Source: Amphritea atlantica (lineage in GTDB: Bacteria; Pseudomonadota; Gammaproteobacteria; Pseudomonadales; Balneatricaceae). From it: a stretch of 64,000 bases of DNA. Shown piece by piece: positions 1 to 7,887 of this stretch. Location of the stretch: the NCBI RefSeq assembly GCF_900111095.1, contig NZ_FOGB01000010.1, forward strand, positions 1 through 64,000. Reading direction: 5' to 3'. A model generated the notes under the pieces. That model made no database searches. It had not been told where the DNA came from and worked only from the letters and a program-made list of their open reading frames with translations. Within the stretch, counting starts at the first letter, position 1; each line of letters starts with the position of its first letter. The position numbers and the translations under genes are program-made.

Positions 1-19
1 CTACTCTCCTGAGAGAGAG

Positions 20-95
20 TGGTGGGTCGTATAGGATTCGAACCTATGACCAATTGGTTAAAAGCCAACTGCTCTACCAACTGAGCTAACGACCC
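20..95 (-). tRNA. tRNA-Lys (TTT)
   Basis: The reverse complement begins GGGTCGTTAGCTCAGTTGG, has the anticodon loop CTTTTAA (anticodon TTT), a GGTTCGAATCC T-arm and an encoded CCA end. It is the last of three tRNAs read leftward from a promoter right of tRNA-Ser. Confidence 0.97.
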
Positions 96-99
96 GCTG

Positions 100-175
100 T
101 GGCTCCTCGAGCTGGACTCGAACCAGCGACCAATAGATTAACAGTCTACTGCTCTACCAACTGAGCTATCGAGGA
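100..175 (-). tRNA. tRNA-Asn (GTT)
   Basis: The reverse complement begins TCCTCGATAGCTCAGTTGG, with anticodon GTT, a GGTTCGAGTCC T-arm and encoded CCA. It lies 4 bases from tRNA-Lys and 15 from tRNA-Ser, so the three are probably one transcript. Confidence 0.97.
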
Positions 176-190
176 ACAACGTTCTCACTA

Positions 191-281
191 TGGCGGAGGG
201 GCAGGGATTCGAACCCTGGGAGGGCTATCAACCCTCGCTGGTTTTCAAGACCAGTGCTTTCGACCACTCAGCCACCCCTCC
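191..281 (-). tRNA. tRNA-Ser (TGA)
   Basis: The reverse complement begins GGAGGGGTGGCTGAGTGG and is 91 nt, long because of the serine-type variable arm (around GCGAGGGTTGATAGCCCTC). The anticodon loop holds TGA. The CCA end is encoded. It is the promoter-proximal member of the leftward tRNA cluster. Confidence 0.97.
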
Positions 282-294
282 AGTGAGGTCGCGT

Positions 295-322
295 ATATTA
301 AAGGATTCCGTGTTTGTGTCAA
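295..322 (-). promoter_or_regulatory. sigma70 promoter of the Ser-Asn-Lys tRNA cluster
   Basis: On the minus strand a perfect -35 TTGACA (317-322) is followed by 16 bases and TAATAT (295-300). The start would fall near 288, just ahead of tRNA-Ser. Called from consensus and position only. Confidence 0.7.
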
Positions 323-395
323 TACTTTAGAAGGGAAAAAATTAATTTTTTGCAGAATTTTATCGGATCGCAATCCCGGCAAATATCGTCAGCCA

Positions 396-1463
396 TCAGC
401 TCATTCCCAGACTGTACTTCTCACCATAGGTCTCACTGCGCCGATACTCCCCCGGTGTCATGCCGGTCCATTTTTTGAAAGAACGGAAAAACGCCGACGG
501 CTCATCAAACCCCATCAGGGCTGCCACATCATTGATCGACAGTTGCGGCGAGTCCATATAGTTAATCGCCGCTTTCTTACGGCACTCATCCTTAATCTTC
601 TGGTATGAGCTGTTCTCCTCCGCCAGACGGCGGCGCAGGGTTGATACCGACATATTCAGTTTAAAAGCCACCTCTTCCGCGCCGGGCAACTCGCGGCTGA
701 AATCTTTACCCAGCATCGCTTTAACCTGCGAACGCAGACTCTGATCATTATCCACCATGACAATCAGCTGATAGGGGGCTGTTTGCAGAAACCCACGCAG
801 GCTTTCATCACTCTGGATAATGGGATAATCAAGGTAGCGGGCCGGAAACACGATGGCATTGTCGTGCTGACCAAACTTTATCTCCGACTGAAACAGTGTC
901 TCATAATGATAACTGTCGTCCTGCGGTGGAAAGGTAAAGTAAGCCGCCTTCAGATCAAGGCGTGAACCAATCAGCCAACTGATAAAGTGGTGCCACATCG
1001 ACAGTCCGGTCCGCACTACTCCCGGCGCTTCGTTCTGAAGCATCTCGCGCACCTCTTTTTCGGGTACGGAACTGACCGGTGCAAAGGAGAGCTTGGCGTA
1101 GCGCCCCTTGCGCACCAGATAAGGCTTTACCTTAGTGCCGCGACAGATCTCATAAAAAGAGCTGCAGCGATAGATCGCCCGTTCCAGCGTCGGGCAGTGA
1201 ATAATGGCATGGCACATCATCCGGAAAGTACCATTGGGCACCCGCCCTCCAGACACCATACCAAACGACTCATCCTGAGCAGTCCACATAATTCTCTGGT
1301 ATAGCTGACCGAATTTGATAGCAGAAAACTCAGTTCGCTGCTCTATTTCAGTTGGATCTATGCCGACGACAGCCAGAAGTTCATCAAGATTATAGCCCTG
1401 CTTCTCAACCTGCGTCAGAAGGTAACGGACATAACCTGTTGGAACGGTGATGGTCTTTTCCAT
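396..1463 (-). CDS. AraC family transcriptional regulator
   Basis: A 355-residue protein with the layout of the larger AraC regulators of the OruR/ArgR kind. An arabinose-binding-like sensor region covers roughly residues 20-205, and a C-terminal double helix-turn-helix roughly residues 258-343. The second helix-turn-helix ends in the family signature around GFDEPSAFFRSFKKWTGMTP. It is divergent from the DUF1302-DUF1329 pair, 270 bases away, so it most likely regulates that pair; this is inferred from position. The ligand cannot be read from sequence, but relatives in such settings often sense lipids or amino acids. The ATG at 1463 is the natural start, followed by MEKTITVPTGYVRYLL, typical for this class. 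Confidence 0.92.
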   Translation of the reverse strand: MEKTITVPTGYVRYLLTQVEKQGYNLDELLAVVGIDPTEIEQRTEFSAIKFGQLYQRIMWTAQDESFGMVSGGRVPNGTFRMMCHAIIHCPTLERAIYRCSSFYEICRGTKVKPYLVRKGRYAKLSFAPVSSVPEKEVREMLQNEAPGVVRTGLSMWHHFISWLIGSRLDLKAAYFTFPPQDDSYHYETLFQSEIKFGQHDNAIVFPARYLDYPIIQSDESLRGFLQTAPYQLIVMVDNDQSLRSQVKAMLGKDFSRELPGAEEVAFKLNMSVSTLRRRLAEENSSYQKIKDECRKKAAINYMDSPQLSINDVAALMGFDEPSAFFRSFKKWTGMTPGEYRRSETYGEKYSLGMS

Positions 1464-1567
1464 CGTTTTATCTCTGCTCTGCTAATATTTTTGTAATTTT
1501 AAGAACTTCAGATAGTATTCCTTTAACTTATATCATGAAAAACGAAAAAAATAGCCGAGACATTTTT

Positions 1568-1584
1568 TGTCAGTGAAAATGACA
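1568..1584. promoter_or_regulatory. inverted repeat, possible operator
   Basis: TGTCA-N7-TGACA sits in the 270-base gap between the AraC regulator and the divergent DUF1302 gene. It is symmetrical and in the place where a regulator of either gene would bind. AraC proteins usually prefer direct repeats, so a different protein, or no function, is possible. Confidence 0.3.
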
Positions 1585-1732
1585 GCTATTGTTATTGAGC
1601 AAACAGGTTGAATTGAAGGATTATCTATTCTGCCTTAATTTCAGATGAAGCAAGCCTGAAGTCTGCAACCCGGTCCGAGGGACGGGCAGGCTGAACAAAC
1701 AAAAATAACAAGTTACCGAGAAGGTGAACTAA

Positions 1733-3586
1733 ATGGCAAAGAGATCGATAAGGACGTCAGCCCCCTGGCGTGCCACTCCTGTGCGCAATCAACTCGCGCG
1801 AAGTGTAACCCTTGCAATGCTGACAGCCTCAATCGCCGGACCGGCATCCGCTGTAGAATTTAACCTTGGAGAGATCGAAGGGCGATTTGATTCTCAACTG
1901 TCGGTTGGCTCGAGCTGGCGGATGAGCAACCCGAACGAGGGTCTGATCTCTAAGGCTAACGGTGGTACCAGTGCAGGCTCAGGTTCATACGATGATGGTA
2001 CCCAGAACTATTCCAAAGGTGATGCCTTTTCGACTGTTCTAAAAGGCGTACATGATCTTCAACTGAGCAAGGACAATGTCGGCGTTTTTATCCGCGGTAA
2101 ATACTGGTACGACTATGCCCTGAATGAAGGCAATGCGAACCACGGCAATATCCCAAATGGTTATGTGTCAAATACCCCACTGGATGACAACGGCTTTAAT
2201 GATTATGCTCAGTTTTCCGGGGCAGAAATTCTCGACGCTTACGTTTTTGGCTCATTTGACCTCAGTGATAAGCCTCTCGACATCCGCCTCGGCCGTCAGG
2301 TCGTAAACTGGGGTGAAAGCACGTTCATACAGGGCGGCATCAACGTCATTAACCCATTCGACGTAAGTGCATTTCGCCGGGCAGGCGCTGAAGTAAAAGA
2401 GGGACTGTTACCGGTTAACATGGCGTTTGCCTCACTGGGTCTGACCGACAATCTTAGTGTTGAGGGTTTTTACCAGCTTGAATGGGAAAAAACCGCGATT
2501 GATGGTTGCGGCACATATTTCTCAACTAATGACTTCACCGCTGAAGGCTGTAACGGCATCCGCATCCGCAGTGATAACCCTGCGCTGGCAGCGACGAATA
2601 GCCCAGACTCTGTATATTTCAACACCTTTGACGGCAGCCCCCCTTTTAGTACCGATCTGGTGGTAAACAGAGCTGCAGATGGCATCAGAGAAGCCGATGA
2701 CAGTGGTCAGTTTGGTGTTGCCTTCCGCTATTTTGCCGAAGAGCTAAACAGTACGGAGTTTGGTCTGTATCTGGCGCAATATCACAGCCGGCTACCGCTG
2801 ATCAGTGGTATTAAGGCCGATCTTGTTTCACTGGGTACACTGGGCCAGCTGGGCGTCTTCCAGTCGCAGTATTTTGTTGAATACCCGGAAGATACCAAAC
2901 TGATCGGACTTAGCTTTAGCACCAGCCTGGGTGATGTCGCCTGGTCGGGAGAGGTCAGCCATAAGATGGATGTCCCTCTACAAATGAATGGACCGATGCT
3001 GGTTGCCGCAATGCTTTCATTAGGTAACCCGGCAGTATCCGGCAACAACCCTGCCAACTCACTGGTAGCTTCAACCGGCTTCGGCGAAGATATTCATGGC
3101 TACAGTACTTTTGATATCACTCAGGTACAAACCAGCTTTGTAAAATTTGTTGATCAGGTGATGGGCGCCAGCCGGATGACACTGATTGGTGAACTGGGCT
3201 GGACCCATGTGCACGACCTTGATGAGAGTGCAACCGCACTGAAGTATGGTCGAAACGGTATCTTTGGTTATACTCCGGGGGATACTGAAGGTTTTGTAAC
3301 CCAGGACTCCTTCGGTTACGTTGTCCGGGCAAATCTCACCTACCCGAATGCCTTTGCCGGGGTTAACCTCAAACCTGAAATCAGCTTTAAACATGGTATT
3401 AACGGTTATGGCCCTCAACCAGGCGCAGCCTTTAACGAAGGCGAAAAAACAGCCACTATCAGCCTGACCGCCGATTACCTGAACCAGTATCAGGTTCAAC
3501 TAGGCTATACCAACTTCTTTGGTGGTGACTATAACCCGGTTGACGACCGCGACTTTCTGTCTCTCAGCGCTTCGGTCTCTTTCTAA
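1733..3586 (+). CDS. DUF1302 family outer-membrane protein
   Basis: A 617-residue protein matching the DUF1302 family in length and composition. A long signal peptide ends at about residue 40 (GPASA/VEF). The mature part opens with FNLGEIEGRFDSQLSVGSSW, the usual DUF1302 beginning, and contains RLGRQVVNWGES. The rest is rich in alternating aromatic and polar strands and the protein ends in phenylalanine (SASVSF), as outer-membrane beta-barrels do. A Shine-Dalgarno AAGGTG precedes the ATG. It is 27 bases from a DUF1329 gene, its habitual partner. The biochemical role is not established; the families often occur beside lipid or sterol catabolism genes and an RND exporter with a YCF48-like protein, and such a pair is at 29.3-32.8 kb. 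Confidence 0.9.
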   Translation: MAKRSIRTSAPWRATPVRNQLARSVTLAMLTASIAGPASAVEFNLGEIEGRFDSQLSVGSSWRMSNPNEGLISKANGGTSAGSGSYDDGTQNYSKGDAFSTVLKGVHDLQLSKDNVGVFIRGKYWYDYALNEGNANHGNIPNGYVSNTPLDDNGFNDYAQFSGAEILDAYVFGSFDLSDKPLDIRLGRQVVNWGESTFIQGGINVINPFDVSAFRRAGAEVKEGLLPVNMAFASLGLTDNLSVEGFYQLEWEKTAIDGCGTYFSTNDFTAEGCNGIRIRSDNPALAATNSPDSVYFNTFDGSPPFSTDLVVNRAADGIREADDSGQFGVAFRYFAEELNSTEFGLYLAQYHSRLPLISGIKADLVSLGTLGQLGVFQSQYFVEYPEDTKLIGLSFSTSLGDVAWSGEVSHKMDVPLQMNGPMLVAAMLSLGNPAVSGNNPANSLVASTGFGEDIHGYSTFDITQVQTSFVKFVDQVMGASRMTLIGELGWTHVHDLDESATALKYGRNGIFGYTPGDTEGFVTQDSFGYVVRANLTYPNAFAGVNLKPEISFKHGINGYGPQPGAAFNEGEKTATISLTADYLNQYQVQLGYTNFFGGDYNPVDDRDFLSLSASVSF

Positions 3587-3613
3587 CAGTTAAGGATTAC
3601 AGGAGAATTTTCT

Positions 3614-4966
3614 ATGACGTTTAAATCGACTGCCCTGATCCTTGGCTCTGCCCTGGGATTAAGTTTAAGCCTGCAGACACTGGCCGCTGTTTCAGACACA
3701 GAAGCCGCCAAGCTGGGTGCATCATTAACCCCTATGGGGGCTGAAAAAGCCGGCAACGCAAACGGCACCATCCCTGCGTGGGATGGTGGTTTGCCCGCGG
3801 GTGGAGAGCGTTTTAATGACCCTTATGGTGATGAACAACCTCTCGCTACGATTACGGCGGCAAACGCTGCTGAATATAAACAACATCTGACGCCGGGCCA
3901 GTTAGCACTGTTTGCCAAATACCCGGACAGCTTCCGGATGAACATCTATCCAACCCATCGCAGTGCCTCCCTGCCCCAGTCTCAGTATGATCACGCCCGT
4001 CAAAATGCGGTGCAGTCGGAACTGGTAGACAATGGTAACGGACTGAGTGCAAATACCCTTGAGGGAATCCCTTTCCCAATTCCTCAGAATGGCCTGGAAG
4101 TTATCTGGAACCATATGTCCCGTTACCGCGGCGGAGCCCTTGAGCGCACCTTCGTACAGGTGCCGGTGCATGAGAATGGCAACTTTGTGCCGGTGAAGAT
4201 TACCGAGAAGATGTCCTGGCCCAGCTACCTGAAAGAGGGGCGTACGGAGCAGGATGATAATATTCTGTTTTACTTTGTACAGGAGATTCAGGCACCCGCC
4301 CGACTGACCGGCAATGTGTTGCTGGTGCATGAAGCACAGAATCAGATCGCCAAACCCCGTCAGGCATGGATCTACAATGCCGGGCAGCGCCGGGTTCGTC
4401 GCGCTCCGCAGATCGCCTATGATGCACCGGGCACCGCTTCAGACGGCCAGCGCACCTCAGACAATCTGGATATGTTTAACGGCGCGCCCGACCGCTACAA
4501 CTGGAAACTGGCTGGTAAGGAGGAGATCTACATCCCCTATAACAGCTATAAACTGGCGGACCGCAACCTGAAATACAACGATATTCTGAAACCAGGTCAT
4601 ATGAACCCGGACTATACCCGCTATGAGTTGCACCGGGTGTGGAAGGTTGAAGCGACCCTGAAAGAGGGGGCACGACATATCTATGCGAAACGGGTCTTCT
4701 ATATTGATGAAGATACCTGGCAGGCAGCGATTGTTGACCACTATGATGGTCGGGGTCAGCTGTGGCGCGTCGGTGAAGCTCATGAGATGCAGTATCAGGA
4801 TGCTCAGGTGCCCTGGTTAACCGCTGAAGCACTCTATGACCTGCAGTCCGGGCGCTATCTGGTGGGCAGTCTGACCAATGAGGAGGGCGATGGATTCGAC
4901 TTTAAAGCGCGCTTTAAGCACAGCGACTTTACGCCACAGGCGATCCGCCGCATGGGCATTCGTTAA
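3614..4966 (+). CDS. DUF1329 family envelope protein
   Basis: A 450-residue protein of the DUF1329 family, related in fold expectation to LolA/LolB-like lipid carriers. A signal peptide ends near residue 25 (LQTLAA/VSD), and the mature protein starts with the family pattern AAKLGASLTPMGAEKAGN followed by IPAWDGGL. No lipobox is seen, so it should be soluble in the periplasm. The C-terminal half has the family's MNPDYTRYELHRVWKVEATL region. It follows DUF1302 by 27 bases with its own GGAG site (ACAGGAGAA) and ends in a strong terminator, so the two form an operon. A role in moving a lipid to the DUF1302 barrel is inference. Confidence 0.9.
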   Translation: MTFKSTALILGSALGLSLSLQTLAAVSDTEAAKLGASLTPMGAEKAGNANGTIPAWDGGLPAGGERFNDPYGDEQPLATITAANAAEYKQHLTPGQLALFAKYPDSFRMNIYPTHRSASLPQSQYDHARQNAVQSELVDNGNGLSANTLEGIPFPIPQNGLEVIWNHMSRYRGGALERTFVQVPVHENGNFVPVKITEKMSWPSYLKEGRTEQDDNILFYFVQEIQAPARLTGNVLLVHEAQNQIAKPRQAWIYNAGQRRVRRAPQIAYDAPGTASDGQRTSDNLDMFNGAPDRYNWKLAGKEEIYIPYNSYKLADRNLKYNDILKPGHMNPDYTRYELHRVWKVEATLKEGARHIYAKRVFYIDEDTWQAAIVDHYDGRGQLWRVGEAHEMQYQDAQVPWLTAEALYDLQSGRYLVGSLTNEEGDGFDFKARFKHSDFTPQAIRRMGIR

Positions 4967-4982
4967 TCCGCCTGCAGAAAGT

Positions 4983-5013
4983 AAAGAAGGAGCCCTCAGG
5001 CTCCTTCTTTTTT
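4983..5013 (+). terminator. rho-independent terminator of the DUF1302-DUF1329 operon
   Basis: A 12-bp perfect stem (4983-4994 with 4999-5010) with loop CTCA runs into a T tract. The A tract on its left lets it also work for the convergent minus-strand gene. Confidence 0.9.
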
Positions 5014-5039
5014 ATTGTTATTATCTGCTGTCTGAACCA

Positions 5040-5258
5040 TTAACCGTGACGATGCAGCGCTCGCGCCTGAACGGCCGCAGCGCTTCTTGCCCCCTGCTGC
5101 CAGGCAGCCAGAGCATCTTCACAACCACTGCACACGCCAACATTCAGTTCCCGGTCAACAATAATCCAGGTACATTTGCCATAATCGGTATCACAGCTGT
5201 GATGATCATCACAGCCGCAGCCGATACAATGGGCCAGCACCAGCTCACTCTGCTTCAT
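5040..5258 (-). CDS. small cysteine-rich protein, probably metal-binding
   Basis: A 72-residue protein starting MKQSELVLAHCIGCGCDDHHSC, with a cysteine-histidine cluster (CxxCxCxxHxxC) near the N-terminus and further Cys residues at KCTW and CSGC. That pattern suggests zinc or iron binding. The ORF could be read 19 codons further upstream, but ATG 5258 has GGGAGA eight bases ahead and the family-like part begins there. The family is not recognised and no function is offered. It is convergent with the DUF1329 operon, and its upstream region holds a perfect palindrome and an FNR-like site. Confidence 0.75.
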   Translation of the reverse strand: MKQSELVLAHCIGCGCDDHHSCDTDYGKCTWIIVDRELNVGVCSGCEDALAAWQQGARSAAAVQARALHRHG

Positions 5259-5333
5259 GAGTTTCTCCCACTTTTTTGTTTTTATCCTTACTGCAAGCAG
5301 GTAATAATAGATCAAACCCGTTCCACTTTCCGT

Positions 5334-5353
5334 TCAACTAAGTAGTTAGTTGA
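5334..5353. promoter_or_regulatory. 20-bp perfect palindrome, candidate operator
   Basis: TCAACTAAGTAGTTAGTTGA has perfect 8-bp arms around GTAG. It lies 76-95 bases upstream of the Cys-rich gene on the minus strand and about 150 before the spermidine-synthase-like gene. The form fits a dimeric repressor site. The binding protein is unknown. Confidence 0.45.
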
Positions 5354-5415
5354 GATGAAAAAGAATCAACTGCTGAGAGAATCATTGAACAGATCTACAC
5401 TTCAGCCACAAAATC

Positions 5416-5429
5416 ATGATCCAGATCAA
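5416..5429. promoter_or_regulatory. FNR/ANR-like box
   Basis: ATGAT-CCAG-ATCAA differs by one base from the FNR/ANR consensus TTGAT-N4-ATCAA. It lies in the divergent gap between the Cys-rich protein and the spermidine-synthase-like gene. If real, one of the two responds to oxygen. Short sites of this kind also occur by chance. Confidence 0.35.
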
Positions 5430-5504
5430 TACCTGTTGTGCGATGCAGCAAATAGCACGAATATTTTAGGGAGAAACCTTTGAACACCATTCCGGACAGT
5501 GACT

Positions 5505-6251
5505 ATGCAGGGTACTGAGATCGCCCGCCATTTTGATGAGTATGGCCCGATCTACGTTTACGATGATGGCCCCTATCGTTACATGAGCTTTGGCTCCGGC
5601 GGTGAACAGAGCCGGATCGATCGTAGCCGTCCGGAATACCCGGTCTATCAATACCTGCAAGCGATGCTGCTGGGCCTGTTATACCAGCCCGACCCACAAC
5701 GGGCACTGATGCTGGGTCTGGGGGGCGGATCACTGGTACACGCACTGCTGAGTTATTCATCCAACTTGTCGATCTGTGTTGCGGAACTCCGGCAACAGGT
5801 GCTGAATATCGCCTGCGAGCATTTCCTGTTGCCGGACACCGACCGCCTGAGCATCACCATCAGCGATGCCCTGGAATACCTCTGTCAAGCAACCACCCCT
5901 TGCGACCTGATCTTTACCGATCTGTTCAGCGATGCCGGTATGCAGCATCAGCAGTTGCAAAAAGAGTACCTTGAACAGTGCTACCGTCTGCTGACGGATC
6001 ATGGAGTACTGGTGCTCAACCTGTGGGATGAGGGTAACGGTTATCATCCGCTGGCTAACCAGCAACTATCAGACCTGTTTGGTGATAACTGGCTCTGCTG
6101 TACCGTCGATAGCGGCAACCTGATCGCCTTTGCTTTCAAGAGCGGCAAGCCGGAATCAAACCCCAGAGTACTGCTTAATGGTGCTAAAAAGCTGGAGAAG
6201 CAGCTGGGGTTTCCCGCCCGCAAACTACTGAACCGGCTACAGGAGATCTGA
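5505..6251 (+). CDS. spermidine-synthase-like protein (class I Rossmann methyltransferase fold)
   Basis: About 248 residues with the fold of polyamine aminopropyltransferases: the nucleoside-binding loop MLGLGGGSLVHALL near residues 70-85, an acidic strand end (VAEL), and DALEYL followed by CDLIFTDLFSDAG. In true SpeE the last segment is usually DxSDPxGPA; here it is TDLFSDAG, so aminopropyl transfer is doubtful and a related SAM-type role is possible. GTG 5499 and ATG 5505 are both in frame, with a stop just upstream; the ATG with the weak CGGAC site is preferred. No polyamine genes are adjacent. It stands alone, 117 bases before luxS. Confidence 0.82.
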   Translation: MQGTEIARHFDEYGPIYVYDDGPYRYMSFGSGGEQSRIDRSRPEYPVYQYLQAMLLGLLYQPDPQRALMLGLGGGSLVHALLSYSSNLSICVAELRQQVLNIACEHFLLPDTDRLSITISDALEYLCQATTPCDLIFTDLFSDAGMQHQQLQKEYLEQCYRLLTDHGVLVLNLWDEGNGYHPLANQQLSDLFGDNWLCCTVDSGNLIAFAFKSGKPESNPRVLLNGAKKLEKQLGFPARKLLNRLQEI

Positions 6252-6368
6252 ACGGCGGGCGACACAAAAGAAATCCGGAGAAAGGGTTAATTTCCCAGCG
6301 TAATACTGGGATAATCGGCGACTATACTATGGTTATTCCTGTTATTTACCCAAGCGAGAGATTCAGAC

Positions 6369-6881
6369 ATGCCTCTGCTAGATAGTTTTACTGTTGACCA
6401 CACCCGAATGAATGCACCGGCGGTTCGTGTTGCTAAAAAAATGACAACACCCGGTGGCGATACCATTACGGTTTTTGATCTGCGCTTCTGTCGTCCGAAT
6501 GAAGAGATCCTGAGTGAAAAAGGGATCCACACGCTGGAGCACCTGTTCGCCGGCTTTATGCGCGATCATCTGAACGGCAACGGCGTTGAGATTATCGATA
6601 TCTCCCCTATGGGCTGCCGCACCGGTTTCTATATGAGCCTGATCGGCACCCCGGAAGAGCAGAGTGTCGCTGGCGCCTGGCTGGAATCGATGGATGATGT
6701 ACTGAAGGTTGAACAACAGAACCAGATTCCAGAACTGAACGAATATCAGTGTGGCACCTACCATATGCACTCTCTGGATGAGGCTAAAGCGATCGCTGAC
6801 ACTATCCGCCAGCGTGGCGTGGGCGTTAACAGCAATGATGAACTGAAACTTGATCCTGAGTTTCTGCAGTCTCACTCCTGA
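6369..6881 (+). CDS. luxS: S-ribosylhomocysteine lyase LuxS
   Basis: A full-length 170-residue LuxS. It cleaves S-ribosylhomocysteine to homocysteine and DPD, the autoinducer-2 precursor, in the activated methyl cycle. The metal ligands His54 and His58 with Glu57 lie in [12 protein letters not shown], the catalytic Cys83 is in PMGCRTGF, and the third ligand Cys128 is in YQCGTYH. The start ATG follows AGCGAGAGATTCAGAC. It is a single-gene unit with a terminator 24 bases after the stop. The Pfs nucleosidase that supplies its substrate is not in this window. LuxS is not universal in marine Oceanospirillales, so AI-2 production is a real possibility here. Confidence 0.97.
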   Translation: MPLLDSFTVDHTRMNAPAVRVAKKMTTPGGDTITVFDLRFCRPNEEILSEKGIHTLEHLFAGFMRDHLNGNGVEIIDISPMGCRTGFYMSLIGTPEEQSVAGAWLESMDDVLKVEQQNQIPELNEYQCGTYHMHSLDEAKAIADTIRQRGVGVNSNDELKLDPEFLQSHS

Positions 6882-6904
6882 TTAGCGCAGATTTCTGATC
6901 CGGA

Positions 6905-6941
6905 ACGGAGCCAGGCTAAAGCGAGTATGGCTCCGTTTTTT
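6905..6941 (+). terminator. rho-independent terminator after luxS
   Basis: Arms ACGGAGCCA (6905-6913) and TGGCTCCGT (6928-6936) pair perfectly over 9 bp and are followed by a T run. Confidence 0.85.
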
Positions 6942-6965
6942 ATTGACTAAGAGGCAACACAAACC

Positions 6966-7802
6966 ATGGCAATGATCGGCCGGTTCAACACTCTGGAAGT
7001 AACCAAGCAGGTTAAGTTCGGCGTTTATCTTGATGGTGAAGAACTGGGGGATATTCTGCTGCCTCAGCGCTATGTGCCCGATAACACTCAGCCAGGAGAT
7101 CGACTGGAGGTGTTTATCTACCGTGATTCCGATGACCTGCTGATCGCCACCACCGAAACGCCAAAAGCACAGATCGGCGAGTTTGCCTGTCTCAAAGTGG
7201 TCGACCTGAACCGCACCGGTGCTTTTTTCGACTGGGGGCTGCCAAAAGATCTGCTGGTACCTTTCAGCGAACAGAAGAAAACCGTAGAGAAGGGTCAGGA
7301 ACAGATCGTCTATCTCTATCTGGATCAGGAAACCGACCGCATTGCCGGCTCCACTAAGCTGAACAAATTTCTCGATAACTACCCGCACCGTTACGAGAAG
7401 GGCCAGCAGGTAGACCTGATCATCGAAGAACATACCCACATCGGTTACAAAGCGATTATCAACGGTCAGCACTGGGGCGTGATCTACGATGATGATCTGT
7501 TCAAGCCGGTGCGCTATGGTCAGCGCATGAAGGGCTTTATCAAACTGATCCGCCCGGATGGCAAGATCAACCTGAGCCTGCAGCAGTTGGGGTATGGCAA
7601 AACCGATGATCTGGGTAAACGTATCATGCACCTGCTGGAAGAGCATGATGGTTATATTGCCGCCAATGACAAAACCTCACCGGAAACGATAAAACGTCTG
7701 TTCAGCTGCAGTAAAAAAGCGTTCAAACTGTCGATCGGGCGCCTCTACAAAGAGCGCCGTATTGCGATAGAAGCGGATGGTATCCGCCTGCTGAAAAAGT
7801 AG
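6966..7802 (+). CDS. CvfB-like S1-domain RNA-binding protein
   Basis: A 278-residue protein of the CvfB/YitL family: three S1-like RNA-binding folds followed by a winged-helix C-terminus. Recognisable parts are IGRFNTLEV at the start, LNRTGAFFDWGLPKDLLVPF in the second S1 fold, and GQRMKGFIKLIRPDGKINLSLQ in the third. The last 65 residues (from RIMHLLEEHDGYIAANDKTS) match the winged helix that ends this family. CvfB in Gram-positive bacteria affects virulence and global expression by binding RNA; the role in gammaproteobacteria is less clear. It sits between the luxS terminator and a thiolase-like gene. Confidence 0.9.
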   Translation: MAMIGRFNTLEVTKQVKFGVYLDGEELGDILLPQRYVPDNTQPGDRLEVFIYRDSDDLLIATTETPKAQIGEFACLKVVDLNRTGAFFDWGLPKDLLVPFSEQKKTVEKGQEQIVYLYLDQETDRIAGSTKLNKFLDNYPHRYEKGQQVDLIIEEHTHIGYKAIINGQHWGVIYDDDLFKPVRYGQRMKGFIKLIRPDGKINLSLQQLGYGKTDDLGKRIMHLLEEHDGYIAANDKTSPETIKRLFSCSKKAFKLSIGRLYKERRIAIEADGIRLLKK

Positions 7803-7887
7803 TCAGCGAGGGGGATTCCTCATCTGGCGCTTACAAAATACAGGAAAACCCTGATAAGATAGCCTCCCCGACCCGAGGAGTAGCGCT

